DNA of 64,000 bases. Source: Gluconacetobacter aggeris. Its GTDB lineage: Bacteria > Pseudomonadota > Alphaproteobacteria > Acetobacterales > Acetobacteraceae. The notes under the pieces were generated by a model. The model searched no databases and had not been told where the DNA came from. It saw only the letters and a list, made by a program, of their open reading frames with translations. Positions 7,160 through 16,600 of the stretch are shown piece after piece (positions within the stretch are counted from its first letter, which is position 1; the number at the start of each line of letters is the position of its first letter). Made by a program: the position numbers and the translations under genes. The stretch lies in NCBI RefSeq assembly GCF_014174395.1, contig NZ_JABEQD010000001.1, positions 310,001 to 374,000 on the forward strand, given 5' to 3'.

Positions 7160-9901
7160 TTACAAAGAGACATCGACACCGAACATGTAGGCCGAACCGA
7201 AATATTGCAGCTCGACCATTCTTTTCGCGGAGATGCCCTGTGTCGCGTTCTGCATCGTATTGGTGAAGTTTCGGGCCTGGAAATTGACGCTGACCCTACG
7301 ATTGATCCGGTAGCTCGCGCCGATATCGAAATTCAGGAACGGCTGCACGTAGCTGTCCAGTGACGGGTCCGAACCCAGGCCAGTCATGGTCAGTCCCTGG
7401 TAATTGCCGTTGAACTGCACGTTGACCGGTCCGTAATTATAGAAGGCTTCGAAATTCCAGATATGGCTTGTGGTGTTGGGCAACGTCTCCTGCGTGCCGT
7501 TACGCTGCTGGCCGCGCGAATTCACATAGGTCATATTGCCGCCGACCCCGAACCCTTTGAGAAGGCCGGGCAGGAATTCGAATTGCTGCCGGTAGTTCAG
7601 TTCGAATCCGCGGGCGTAGGCGTCGGGGATATTGGCATAGGTGCTGACGGTGGCCTGACCGGGCAGATTGTAGCACCCCGTGCAATAATTCGTGTAATTG
7701 ACGACATAGTTCTTGAACAGCTTGTAGAATGCGCCGCCGGAGATGATGCCACCATGCGGCAGGTAATATTCCATCGACACGTCGAAATTATTGCCGGTGG
7801 TCGGCTTCAGACCGGGATTGCCGATGCTGACCGCGTTCGTGGACGTATTGACCGTCTGGCTGGCCGTCACCTGGTTGAAGCCGGGCCGGCCAACGGCGGT
7901 GGACCAATTGGCGCGGGCGATCAGATTATCGGTGATATTGTAGCGCAACTGTACGGTCGGAAAGAAATTGGCATATTCCTGCCCCACCGCGCGCGGTGAG
8001 AGCGTGGTGACACCGCCCTGCGTAACCGTCTGCGTACCACGATAGACACCATCCGTCTTTTCGTAGCGGAAACCGGCAAGAATCCCCAAGCGACGCCAGG
8101 TCGCCTGGTATTGCAGATAGGTATTATAGACGTTCTCGTTATCGTTGATATATTGCTGCTGCGCCGTCGTACCGGCTGAGCTGGTAACATGTGGATAGAT
8201 CGCGCCGTTCGCCAACTGGCTGACCTGGTGCGGGCCGGCCGGGTAGCCGATATTGTAAAGCCCGTCGAAGAACGTCCATCGGTCGCTGCCCGCAAGCTGC
8301 CCGGCAGTGACGCCGGGCAGGTTGGCGTAGGTATAGGTCGGGTCATAGTGCTGGATATGCGCCATGCGCAGACCGCCGCCGAAGCTGAGCATGCCCTTGA
8401 GCTCGCGGAACAGGTTCAGTTCCGTCGACGCCCCGACATGGCCGGTCCATTCATAATCCTTGTCATGCTGGATCTGGTTGCTCAAGGAGGACAGCTTGTA
8501 CGCATTGTAATTCAGCGGGTTGACCCCGTTCAGCACCGTGACCATCGGGCGCAGGGGATTGGTCACATTGTCATAGCTGACCGGAACATTCTTCGGGCCA
8601 GCGAAATTGGAGACATAGGACGAGGTCTGGTCGACATTGTTCGCGGCCCAGGCACCGAAATAATCCAGCTTGAACCGGCCCAGCCTGCTGTCGCCGCCGA
8701 ATTTGTAAACCCGTTCCATATCCGTGGTCTTGGTATTGGTCACGCCCTGCGTCAGGCTTGCCGTCCCCTCCTGCCCCGGATCGCCCAGCCCGGTCTTGGG
8801 GCTGAACGCGTAGATCAACTGATTCCTGACGACCGGCGCATAGATCGCCGATTCGAACATTTTCAGATAGATCTTGTTATGATGGTCGATATCCCAGCCC
8901 AGCGTGCCGCCGTAGGAATAACGCACCTTGTGCCCCGCATACATCACCTGCGATGCCTGCGCGACCTTGTTCGCCTGGCTGCCGACCGGATCGCCCGGCG
9001 CGAATTTCTGTTGCAGGTCCCCCATGTTCAACCAATCGGTCAAGCCGTTGAGGAAGAACGATACGCTGAACGGCCTGTCGCCCGACGCATGGGGATTGAA
9101 GGGGTCGCCATGCAGGCCGAACCGCATGCCGCCCGCCAGGGTGCCCTGAAAAACCGGCGTCGCGCTGGGGTCGCGATAGCCGCCCGCCAGGTGGAATTTC
9201 AGGAACGGGTCCTGATTTTCGCCAATATCGCGCGACAGGATGTTCATCTGGCCGCCCAGCGCGATAGCGTCCTGCTCGGGGCGGTTGGTCTTGGTAAGTT
9301 CCAGCGCCCCGGCCAGCGATGCCGGCATGGAATCCAGCGGCATGGCGCGGCCAGAGCCGCTCATCGAGCCGGCGGGCAGCAGAACGTCCTCGAACATCAC
9401 GCCGTTGAGGCTGGAATCCAGGCCGCGTATCTGTAGCGCCCGCGATTCGCCGCTTTTGAAGATGATCGAGGCTCCGGGCATCCGGCGCATCGCATCACCC
9501 AGAACAAAATTCGGAATCTTCTCGATTTCCGACTGCGGCATCAGAACGACGATATTGGGCGCGTTCTTCTGGACCAGGCGCGCTTCCTCGATGGTGCCGA
9601 GGGCATTGGCCTTGGGCGGGCGCTTGAAACCCACGACCTGGAGATGCTCCGGGGCGGAGGAGCGCGCCGCGTCCGCGTGCCGCGCGCCACGTCCGGCGTC
9701 ACTGCCATGAGATCGCTCGGCATCGGCATGCGACGCCCGCTCACCATGGTGCTTCTTGTTTTCCTTGTGCTTCTTCCCGTCATGATGGGATTTTTCCACC
9801 TTCTGTACATCCTGGGCATACAGAAGGGGAGCCCCGACGGGGGCCAACGCGGTCGCCAGGCATAGAAGCGTGCTGCGGCATAGCATCGGATGGATACGCA
9901 T
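7160..9901 (-). CDS. TonB-dependent outer-membrane receptor with His-rich N-terminal segment
   Basis: A 913-residue TonB-dependent receptor, an outer-membrane beta-barrel that imports a ligand using ExbBD-TonB energy. A signal peptide covers residues 1-30 (ending LLYAQ). Residues ~38-85 are an unusual low-complexity stretch rich in His, Lys, Glu and Asp, with HH pairs and repeated SHADAERSHG/ARHADAA-like units. Then come a short TonB-box-like region, the plug domain (~100-230, with RALQIRGLDSS) and a barrel of about 650 residues. The proximity of a secreted phosphoesterase suggests uptake of a phosphorylated or metal-bearing ligand, and the His-rich arm could bind metal before transport. Both ideas are inference. 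The beta-propeller gene 116 bases upstream is on the same strand and may be co-transcribed. Confidence 0.92.
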   Translation of the reverse strand: MRIHPMLCRSTLLCLATALAPVGAPLLYAQDVQKVEKSHHDGKKHKENKKHHGERASHADAERSHGSDAGRGARHADAARSSAPEHLQVVGFKRPPKANALGTIEEARLVQKNAPNIVVLMPQSEIEKIPNFVLGDAMRRMPGASIIFKSGESRALQIRGLDSSLNGVMFEDVLLPAGSMSGSGRAMPLDSMPASLAGALELTKTNRPEQDAIALGGQMNILSRDIGENQDPFLKFHLAGGYRDPSATPVFQGTLAGGMRFGLHGDPFNPHASGDRPFSVSFFLNGLTDWLNMGDLQQKFAPGDPVGSQANKVAQASQVMYAGHKVRYSYGGTLGWDIDHHNKIYLKMFESAIYAPVVRNQLIYAFSPKTGLGDPGQEGTASLTQGVTNTKTTDMERVYKFGGDSRLGRFKLDYFGAWAANNVDQTSSYVSNFAGPKNVPVSYDNVTNPLRPMVTVLNGVNPLNYNAYKLSSLSNQIQHDKDYEWTGHVGASTELNLFRELKGMLSFGGGLRMAHIQHYDPTYTYANLPGVTAGQLAGSDRWTFFDGLYNIGYPAGPHQVSQLANGAIYPHVTSSAGTTAQQQYINDNENVYNTYLQYQATWRRLGILAGFRYEKTDGVYRGTQTVTQGGVTTLSPRAVGQEYANFFPTVQLRYNITDNLIARANWSTAVGRPGFNQVTASQTVNTSTNAVSIGNPGLKPTTGNNFDVSMEYYLPHGGIISGGAFYKLFKNYVVNYTNYCTGCYNLPGQATVSTYANIPDAYARGFELNYRQQFEFLPGLLKGFGVGGNMTYVNSRGQQRNGTQETLPNTTSHIWNFEAFYNYGPVNVQFNGNYQGLTMTGLGSDPSLDSYVQPFLNFDIGASYRINRRVSVNFQARNFTNTMQNATQGISAKRMVELQYFGSAYMFGVDVSL

Positions 9902-10017
9902 CGAAAATGACGACTCCAGGCGGTGCGGGCACGCTGGGCGGCCTCGCTGGATTTGACGGGGAAAGATCGGGATATCGGGGCCGCCGCACCCCGGAACGGG
10001 GTGCGGCGAACGGGATG

Positions 10018-11073
10018 TCAGGGCTTCTTCCTGGCGGCGACCTGGGCGACCGGATCGGGCGCCACGGAGTAGATGTCGAGCGCCGCCGGACCGTCCGGTG
10101 TCTTGGCGTGGGCGATATAAAGCTGCTTCAGCTTGTCGACATAGACGGAGACCTTGCCGGTCTTGGTGTCGATGCGCTGGATTTCGGTGAAATGATCGGC
10201 ATCGTCGCGATGAAAGACACTCAACCCTTCGCTGCCGCTGACATACAGACGGGCATTTCCGCCGTCCCAGGTGATGCCGTCGGCCGTATCCACCGAACCG
10301 GCGGTGGAGAGCAGCGTACCATCGGTCGCATCGATCACCGACAGCTTGCCCGGCTTGCGGCCGATGACGAACAGGCGCTGGGTCTTGCCGTCATAGGCCA
10401 TCGGCGTGATCAGATTCAGGCCGGGAACGGTCCAGATCGTCTTCAGCGTCCGCGTCGCCAGATCGATGACGGCGATCTGGTTCTTGTCGCGCAGGTTGGC
10501 GAACATCACGCCGCGCGCGTGATCGATGGCCATCATCTCGATATTGGACGACGGAATCGCGATCCGCGCGACTTCCTTGTAAGTCTTGACGTCGATCACG
10601 CTGATCGACGAGTTGTCGGACTTGTCCTTCTTGCCGCCGTTGCCGATATAGAAGAGACCCGCCTTCTTGTCGAAGACGGCTTCATCGGCGCCCTGACGCA
10701 GGGGGATGATCCTGGCGATCTTCAGCGACGGCACGTCGACCACGACGCAGCCCAGCTTGTCGTCCGAAACGAACATCTGATGCTGGCCGGCGACATAAGC
10801 GGGCGTATGCGGCAAGCCGAACCCGCCGGCCGAGGCCAGGTGCGCCCCGTCGCTGAGGCGGAACATTTCAACCGTCGCATGTTTTTCCGCCATGATCAGA
10901 AGGCGATCATCCTTCTTGTCCACGGCGAAATGATCGAAACCGCCTTCGGTGATTTCGGGCAATGGCGTGCTGCGCAGGAATTGCACCGGGCCGCTATCGG
11001 CATTCAACGGCGCGGCCATCGCCGTTCCGCAACCGACCAGAACCGTGCCCACAAGAAGGAAGAATTTTCTCAT
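10018..11073 (-). CDS. Secreted YVTN-type beta-propeller protein
   Basis: A 351-residue exported protein made of repeated 40-45-residue blades of the YVTN/NHL-like beta-propeller type (for example RLFVIGRKPGKLSVIDATDG, MFANLRDKNQIAVIDLATR and RLYVSGSEGLSVF). The N-terminus is a signal peptide (MRKFFLLVGTVLVGCGTAMA). It contains LVGC, so it could be a lipoprotein, but an AMA cleavage site follows and plain secretion is as likely. Propellers of this family often sit beside TonB receptors and act as extracytoplasmic binding or scaffold proteins. It lies just upstream of the TonB receptor gene on the same strand. The ligand is unknown. Confidence 0.82.
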   Translation of the reverse strand: MRKFFLLVGTVLVGCGTAMAAPLNADSGPVQFLRSTPLPEITEGGFDHFAVDKKDDRLLIMAEKHATVEMFRLSDGAHLASAGGFGLPHTPAYVAGQHQMFVSDDKLGCVVVDVPSLKIARIIPLRQGADEAVFDKKAGLFYIGNGGKKDKSDNSSISVIDVKTYKEVARIAIPSSNIEMMAIDHARGVMFANLRDKNQIAVIDLATRTLKTIWTVPGLNLITPMAYDGKTQRLFVIGRKPGKLSVIDATDGTLLSTAGSVDTADGITWDGGNARLYVSGSEGLSVFHRDDADHFTEIQRIDTKTGKVSVYVDKLKQLYIAHAKTPDGPAALDIYSVAPDPVAQVAARKKP

Positions 11074-11253
11074 TTCTACAACATCCCATCCGTTCGGCAG
11101 TCATGGACCACCGGAAAAGGCGGTCTCCGCGACAACGGCGGATCAACTGCGAAATGAATGGCGGTGTTATAGTCGAGCGTATTGGAAACCTGCGTGAAGG
11201 TTATGAAGAACAATTGCGGCTGAATTTTTAAAACATTGGAAATTTTTTAGACT

Positions 11254-11349
11254 ACCCGCAATCGCTGATGCCAGCCAGGTGCGCTGGCGCATATGTTTCA
11301 TGCACGGATAGACGACGGGCGTGGTGAACAGGGTCAGCGCGTTTAAGTA
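11254..11349 (-). pseudogene. 3' remnant of an RND (HAE1/AcrB-like) efflux pump gene
   Basis: In one reading frame of the minus strand, residues NALTLFTTPVVYPCMKHMRQ match the hallmark last transmembrane helix of RND multidrug pumps (consensus ending LLTLFxTPVVYxxxD). Only about 30 codons of pump-like sequence remain. The frame upstream runs into the end of the histidine kinase gene, and downstream it becomes AT-rich and meets TAA at 11167-11169. The rest of the pump has been deleted. The neighbouring two-component system probably once controlled it. Confidence 0.65.
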
Positions 11350-11368
11350 ATTCCCAAACTTCGTTCCG

Positions 11369-12739
11369 TCACGAACCGCGGGGTATCGCAATGGTGCAGC
11401 GCAGGCCAGGATCGTTGTCCGACAGGACGATGGTGCCGCCATGCAGCCGCGCGATCGCCCGCGCCATGCTCAGCCCCAGGCCGCTGCCCGGCACCGACCG
11501 GCTGGCATCCAGCCGCACGAACCGGTCGAAGACCTTCTCGCGACTCTCCGGTGGAATACCGGCTCCATTATCGGCAACGACCAGGATCGCGCAATCGTCG
11601 CGCACCTGCCGCGTGACCATGATCATGCTCCCGGCCGGCGTGTGGTTGATCGCGTTTTCCACCAGGTTGGACAGCATCTGCGACAGCAGGACGATATCCC
11701 CCCGTACAGTGATCGGCGCGGCATCGCCAGCCGCCAGGGACTGGCCCCGGTCCTCGGCCAGAGGGCGATACATTTCCACGATCTGGCCCACCAGAACGTC
11801 CAGCGGGACGGGCGACAGCACATCGGTGGCGATCCGGGCTTCGATCTGGGAAAGGCGAAGAAGAGAGGAAAAGATTTCCAGCGCTCCGTCCAGATCGTCC
11901 AGCGCGCCCTCGATCATGTCCCGTCCTTCGGCGGGCACGTTCGGGAACGCCGCCGCCGTCTCCAGCCTCTGGCGCAGGCGCGACAGCGGGCGGCGCATGT
12001 CGTGCGCGATATCGTTCGATACCTGGCGCAGGCTGGCGATCAATTGCTCGTTTTTCTCCAGCATCGCGTTCAGGCTGTGCGACAGATGGTCGAATTCGTC
12101 GTCACCCCCCTGATAGGGAATGCGCCGGGACATATCGCCATTCATGATCTGCCGCGCGGTGACGCTGATCGTCTCGATCCGCCCCAGGATGACCGCGCTG
12201 AGCAGCGTACCGCCGCCCACCCCCAGGACAGCGAAGCCGATGACACCCCACCCGAGCAGCATCCAGACATCACGCCGCAATTCGGTCAGGGAGCGCGCAT
12301 TGAGGCCGACAAACAGATAGCCGTCCTTCAACAGGACCCCTTCGCCGAAGATCATCTGGGTCCGCTCGCCGGATGGCCGCCGATGTTCGTGCGACAGCCA
12401 GCGCAGACCGGGCCATGGATGCAGATGCAGCATGTTACCGGCGACCACGCGCTGCGAATCGTCCTGCAGGAGATAGAAGAATTCGGGTTCATGCCGCACA
12501 AGGCTCTGGATGACCGGCTGGATATCCGCCAGGTTGCGTCCCCCGGCGGATGACAGGATCTCAGCCACTTCCGCAGTCACCGCCCGGCGGATCTGCTGTT
12601 CCATGGAATGCTGGCTATGCAGGGCGGCCAGAAGAACGACAAACAGGCCGGACGCGATCAGCAGCCCGGCAAACAGCAGCACGATCCGGAAGGAGAGGCT
12701 GGACGCGATCCGGTACAGCCTGTCCAGCCCGAGCTTCAC
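11369..12739 (-). CDS. Sensor histidine kinase
   Basis: A 456-residue membrane sensor kinase. A first transmembrane helix (~residues 18-40) and a second (~160-185) bracket a periplasmic sensor domain of about 115 residues. HAMP (~186-240), the HisKA dimerisation domain with the phosphorylated His in SNDIAHDMRRPLSRL (H246), and the HATPase domain with NLVENAINHTP, DNGAGIP and GSGLGLSMARA follow. All catalytic boxes are intact. The preferred start is the GTG at 12739, which overlaps the stop of the response regulator (GTGA); a TTG 33 bases upstream is possible. It is the second gene of a two-gene operon. A decayed RND pump fragment directly downstream suggests that drug or metal efflux was the original output. 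Confidence 0.9.
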   Translation of the reverse strand: MKLGLDRLYRIASSLSFRIVLLFAGLLIASGLFVVLLAALHSQHSMEQQIRRAVTAEVAEILSSAGGRNLADIQPVIQSLVRHEPEFFYLLQDDSQRVVAGNMLHLHPWPGLRWLSHEHRRPSGERTQMIFGEGVLLKDGYLFVGLNARSLTELRRDVWMLLGWGVIGFAVLGVGGGTLLSAVILGRIETISVTARQIMNGDMSRRIPYQGGDDEFDHLSHSLNAMLEKNEQLIASLRQVSNDIAHDMRRPLSRLRQRLETAAAFPNVPAEGRDMIEGALDDLDGALEIFSSLLRLSQIEARIATDVLSPVPLDVLVGQIVEMYRPLAEDRGQSLAAGDAAPITVRGDIVLLSQMLSNLVENAINHTPAGSMIMVTRQVRDDCAILVVADNGAGIPPESREKVFDRFVRLDASRSVPGSGLGLSMARAIARLHGGTIVLSDNDPGLRCTIAIPRGS

Positions 12740-13464
12740 GGGGCCGTATCCGCTTGATCGGAGGAGGACCAATCATGGGACACCATGATGTAGCCGGCGC
12801 CACGAACGGTGCGGATCAACTGCCGCCCGTCAGGCCCCAGCTTGTCACGCAGGCGGCTGATATGATTTTCGACCAGATTGGTATGAACGGGAAAATCGAC
12901 GTTCCAGGCATAATGCAGCAGCATCTTCCGCGACAGAATGACACCGGGATTGTGCATGAAATATTCCAGGACCTTGACCTCCTGGGGTTGCAACTGCAGT
13001 TTCACGCCGAAACGCGTCACGTCGCGTGACAGCAGGTCCAGCGTGATGCCGGCTGTCCGCAGAACCGTCGCAGCGCGCGCCGGGCCCGCGCGACGCACCA
13101 GCACGACCACCCGCGCCGCCAGTTCGCGCATGGCGAAAGGCTTGACCAGATAATCGTCCGCCCCGCCGCGCAGCCCTTCCACCCGACTGGACACGCCGTC
13201 CATCGTCGTCAGGACCAGTACAGGCGTGCGGATCTCCTCCTTGCGCAGCCGGGTCAGCACCTGCATGCCGTCCATGCCCGGGAGCATCCGGTCCAGCACG
13301 ACGACGTCCCAGGGCTCGCGCAGGATATGGATCAGCCCTTCCATTCCATCGAAGGCGCATGTCACCGCAATGTCGTACTGCGCCAGACCTTCGCGGATAT
13401 AGGCCGCCATGTCCGCGTCGTCCTCGACCAGCAGCAATCGTATCGGGGAATATTTTTTGCTCAT
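12736..13464 (-). CDS. OmpR/PhoB-family response regulator
   Basis: A 242-residue transcription factor with an N-terminal receiver domain (acidic pair in LLVEDDADM, phospho-acceptor Asp in WDVVVLDRMLPGMDG, conserved Thr in VLVLTTMDG and Lys in DDYLVKPF). A C-terminal winged-helix DNA-binding domain ends in RLRDKLGPDG and IRTVRGAGYIM. The start at 13464 gives the standard N-terminus (MSKKYSPIRLLLVEDD); the longer frame adds 16 Cys- and Gly-rich residues unlike the family. Its stop overlaps the kinase start. The promoter must lie in the 130-base gap that it shares divergently with the metH leader. Confidence 0.92.
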   Translation of the reverse strand: MSKKYSPIRLLLVEDDADMAAYIREGLAQYDIAVTCAFDGMEGLIHILREPWDVVVLDRMLPGMDGMQVLTRLRKEEIRTPVLVLTTMDGVSSRVEGLRGGADDYLVKPFAMRELAARVVVLVRRAGPARAATVLRTAGITLDLLSRDVTRFGVKLQLQPQEVKVLEYFMHNPGVILSRKMLLHYAWNVDFPVHTNLVENHISRLRDKLGPDGRQLIRTVRGAGYIMVSHDWSSSDQADTAP

Positions 13465-13537
13465 GCCGGCGCGACAATAGCGGCAGCCGCCCCCCGAGCG
13501 TAAGCAGGACATCGACGATATGGGGATTTTTTAACCA

Positions 13538-13590
13538 TCCTTCCCTACCGACCTGTCCCGTCGGCTCACAACGGGCTGGACAGGGGAGGA
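13538..13590 (+). promoter_or_regulatory. Candidate SD-sequestering leader RNA structure before metH
   Basis: TCCTTCCCT (13538-13546) is complementary over nine pairs, one of them G-U, to AGGGGAGGA (13582-13590), the Shine-Dalgarno region of the leader ORF below. Inside it lies a second stem, CCTGTC (13552-13557) with GACAGG (13579-13584), extended by CCGT/ACGG. The inner and outer stems compete for 13582-13584, so two alternative folds are possible. I see no match to the cobalamin, SAM-II or SAH riboswitch consensus as I know them. A regulatory role is inference. Confidence 0.45.
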
Positions 13591-13594
13591 CGCC

Positions 13595-13651
13595 ATGGGA
13601 ATAACTCCAGCCTTTACCCTGCCCTCCATGCCGGATCACTATACACGATGA
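13595..13651 (+). CDS. 18-residue leader ORF overlapping metH start
   Basis: A short ORF encoding MGITPAFTLPSMPDHYTR. It has a near-ideal Shine-Dalgarno (GGGGAGGA, four bases before the ATG), and its TGA overlaps the metH ATG as ATGA. metH itself has no good ribosome-binding site, so translation of metH probably depends on termination of this leader. The peptide is not rich in any one amino acid, so classical ribosome-stalling attenuation by methionine is not suggested. It is too short for homology to be informative. Confidence 0.5.
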   Translation: MGITPAFTLPSMPDHYTR

Positions 13652-16600
13652 CCGCTCGCCCCCATCTTCTCGATGCCCTCCGTGACCAGGTCCTGCTCTG
13701 CGATGGCGGCATGGGCTCGCGCGTGCAGGTGCTCGACCTCGATGTCGAGCGCGATTACTGGGGGCAGGAGAACTGCACCGAGATCCTGAACCTGTCCCGC
13801 CCCGAACTGGTGCGCGAGATCCATCGCGGCTATTTCGAAGCCGGCGCGGACATGGTCGAAACCAACTCCTTCGGCGGCTCGCCCATCACGCTGGGCGAAT
13901 TCGGCCTGACCGACCGGGCGCGCGAGATCAACCGCACCGCCGCCCACCTGGCGCGCGAGGCCGCCGAAAGCTTCGCCGACGGCCGCCACCGCTATGTCGT
14001 CGGTTCGATCGGGCCGGGCACCAAGCTGCCCTCGCTGGGCAATATCGATTACGACACGCTGGAAGCCGGCATCGCCGAGCAGTGCCGGGGCCTGATCGAA
14101 GGCGGCGTCGATGCGCTGCTGATCGAAACCTGCCAGGATACGCTCCAGATCAAGGCGGCGGTGAACGGTGCCAAGATCGCCCGCGCCGAGATGGGCACCG
14201 ACACGCCGATCTTCGTGCAGGTGACGGTCGAGACCACCGGCACGCTGCTGGTCGGGCCGGACATCGCGGCGGCGGCCACCGCCATTCACGCGCTGGACGT
14301 ACCGCTGATGGGGCTGAACTGCGCCACCGGCCCGCAGGAAATGGCCGAGCATGTGCGCTGGCTGGCCACCAACTGGCCAGGCCTGGTCTCCATCCAGCCC
14401 AATGCCGGCCTGCCCGAACTGGTCAACGGCCAGACCCACTACCCGCTCTCGCCCGCCGACATGGCAAGCTGGGTGGAACGCTTCATCACCGAGGACGGGC
14501 TGAACCTGGTCGGCGGCTGCTGCGGCACCTCCACCCCGCATATCGCGGCGCTGGACGCCATGCTGCGCCGCCGCGCCGAGGGCACCGGCCGCCACCGCCC
14601 CGCCCCCATCGTCCGCCGCCCGGTGTGGATTCCCTCGGTCGCCAGCCTCTACACGCAGGTACCGCTGCGGCAGGAAAACAGCTATTTCTCGATCGGCGAG
14701 CGCTGCAACGCCAACGGGTCCAAGAAATGGCGCACCCTCCAGGAAGAGGGCGATTGGGACGGCTGCGTCGCCGTGGGCCGCGAGCAGGTAGGCGAGGGCT
14801 CGAACGCGCTGGATGTCTGCACCGCCTTCGTCGGGCGTGACGAGATGCGCGAGATGAACGAGGTGGTGACCCGCTTCACCGCCTCGGTCAACGCGCCGCT
14901 GGTGATCGATTCCACCGAAACCCCGGTCATCGAGGCCGCGCTGAAACTGTATGGCGGCAAGGCGATCATCAACTCGATCAATTTCGAGGATGGCGAGGGC
15001 CACGCGACCGACCGCATGCTCCTGGCCCGCAAGTTCGGCGCCGCCGTGGTGGCGCTGACGATCGACGAAGTCGGCATGGCCAAGACGGCCGAGGACAAGC
15101 TGCGCATCGCCACCCGGCTGGTGGAGTTCGCCTGCGACCGGCACGGCCTGCCGCAGTCGGACCTGATGATCGACCCGCTGACCTTCACCATCGGCACCGG
15201 CGTCGAGGACGACCGCAAGCTGGGCCTGTGGACGCTGGAGGGTATCCGCCAGATCCATGAGCGCTTCCCCGAGATCCAGATCGTGCTGGGCCTGTCGAAC
15301 ATCTCGTTCGGCCTGAACCCGGCGGCGCGCGCGGTGCTGAATTCGGTGTTCCTGGATCACGCGGTGCGCGCGGGCATGACGGCGGCGATCGTCCATGTCT
15401 CGAAGATCCGCCCGCTGCACCTGATCCCCGAGGAAGAGGTGAAGGTCGCCGAAGACCTGATCTTCGACCGCCGCACGGAGGGCTACGACCCGCTGCAGAA
15501 GCTGCTGGAACTGTTCGCCGACCGCAAGGCCGGCGACGCGGTGAAGAAGGTCCGTGCCGAGACGGTGGAAGGCCGCCTGAAGGACCGCATCGTCGATGGC
15601 GACCGCAAGGGGCTGGAAGCCGATCTCGACGAGGCGATGGCCACCATCCCGCCGCTGGACATCATCAACACCATCCTGCTGGACGGCATGAAGGTGGTGG
15701 GCGAGCTGTTCGGCGCCGGCAAGATGCAGCTCCCCTTCGTGCTGCAATCGGCCGAGACGATGAAGGCCGCCGTCGCCCATCTGGAACCGCACATGGAGCG
15801 CGTCGAGGGCCAGGCGCGCGGCATCATCGTGCTGGCGACCGTCAAGGGCGACGTGCATGATATCGGCAAGAACCTGGTCGATATCATCCTGACCAATAAC
15901 GGCTACCGGGTGATCAATCTGGGCATCAAGGTGCCGGTCGCCGACATGATCACCGCCGCGCGCGAGCACAACGCCGACGCGGTGGGCATGTCGGGCCTGC
16001 TGGTCAAATCGACCGTGATCATGCGTGAAAACCTGGAGGAAATGGCCCGCCAGGGGGTCGATCTGCCCGTGCTGCTGGGCGGCGCCGCGCTGACCCGCAA
16101 TTATGTCGAGGAAGATTGCGTCGCCGCCTACGGCACCGACGGGCGCGTGGCCTATGCCCGCGACGCGTTCGACGGCCTGTCGCTGATGGATCAGGTGGCC
16201 AAGGGCGAGTTCGACAATTACCTGGCCGCCGTGCGCTCCCGCCGCGCCGGCAAGGCCACCCGCGCGCGCCCGCGCGACATGGAACAGCAGGAGCAGCGCG
16301 GCTTCGGCCCCGTCGACGCCGCCGCCGCCCGCGCCCGCCGCCACCGCCTGACGCGGGACGAGCCGGTCGTCACCCCGCCCTTCTGGGGAGCGCGGGTGCT
16401 GGAAGCCACGCCGGATGCCGTGCTGCCGTTCCTGAACGAGCGGTCGCTCTATCAATTCCAGTGGGGCTTCCGCAAACAGGGCCGCTCGCTGGACGATTTC
16501 ATGGGCTGGGCCAAGCAGGAACTGCGCCCCGTGCTGCGCCGCATGCTGGCGTTGGCGGCCGAGCACGACATCCTGCGGCCCCAGGCCTCCTACGGCTACT

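Noticed and set aside
13520-13650. Known cobalamin, SAM or SAH riboswitch before metH
   Set aside because: The gap is too short for a cobalamin riboswitch and I could not match the SAM-II or SAH consensus; only the hairpin and SD pairing are supported.
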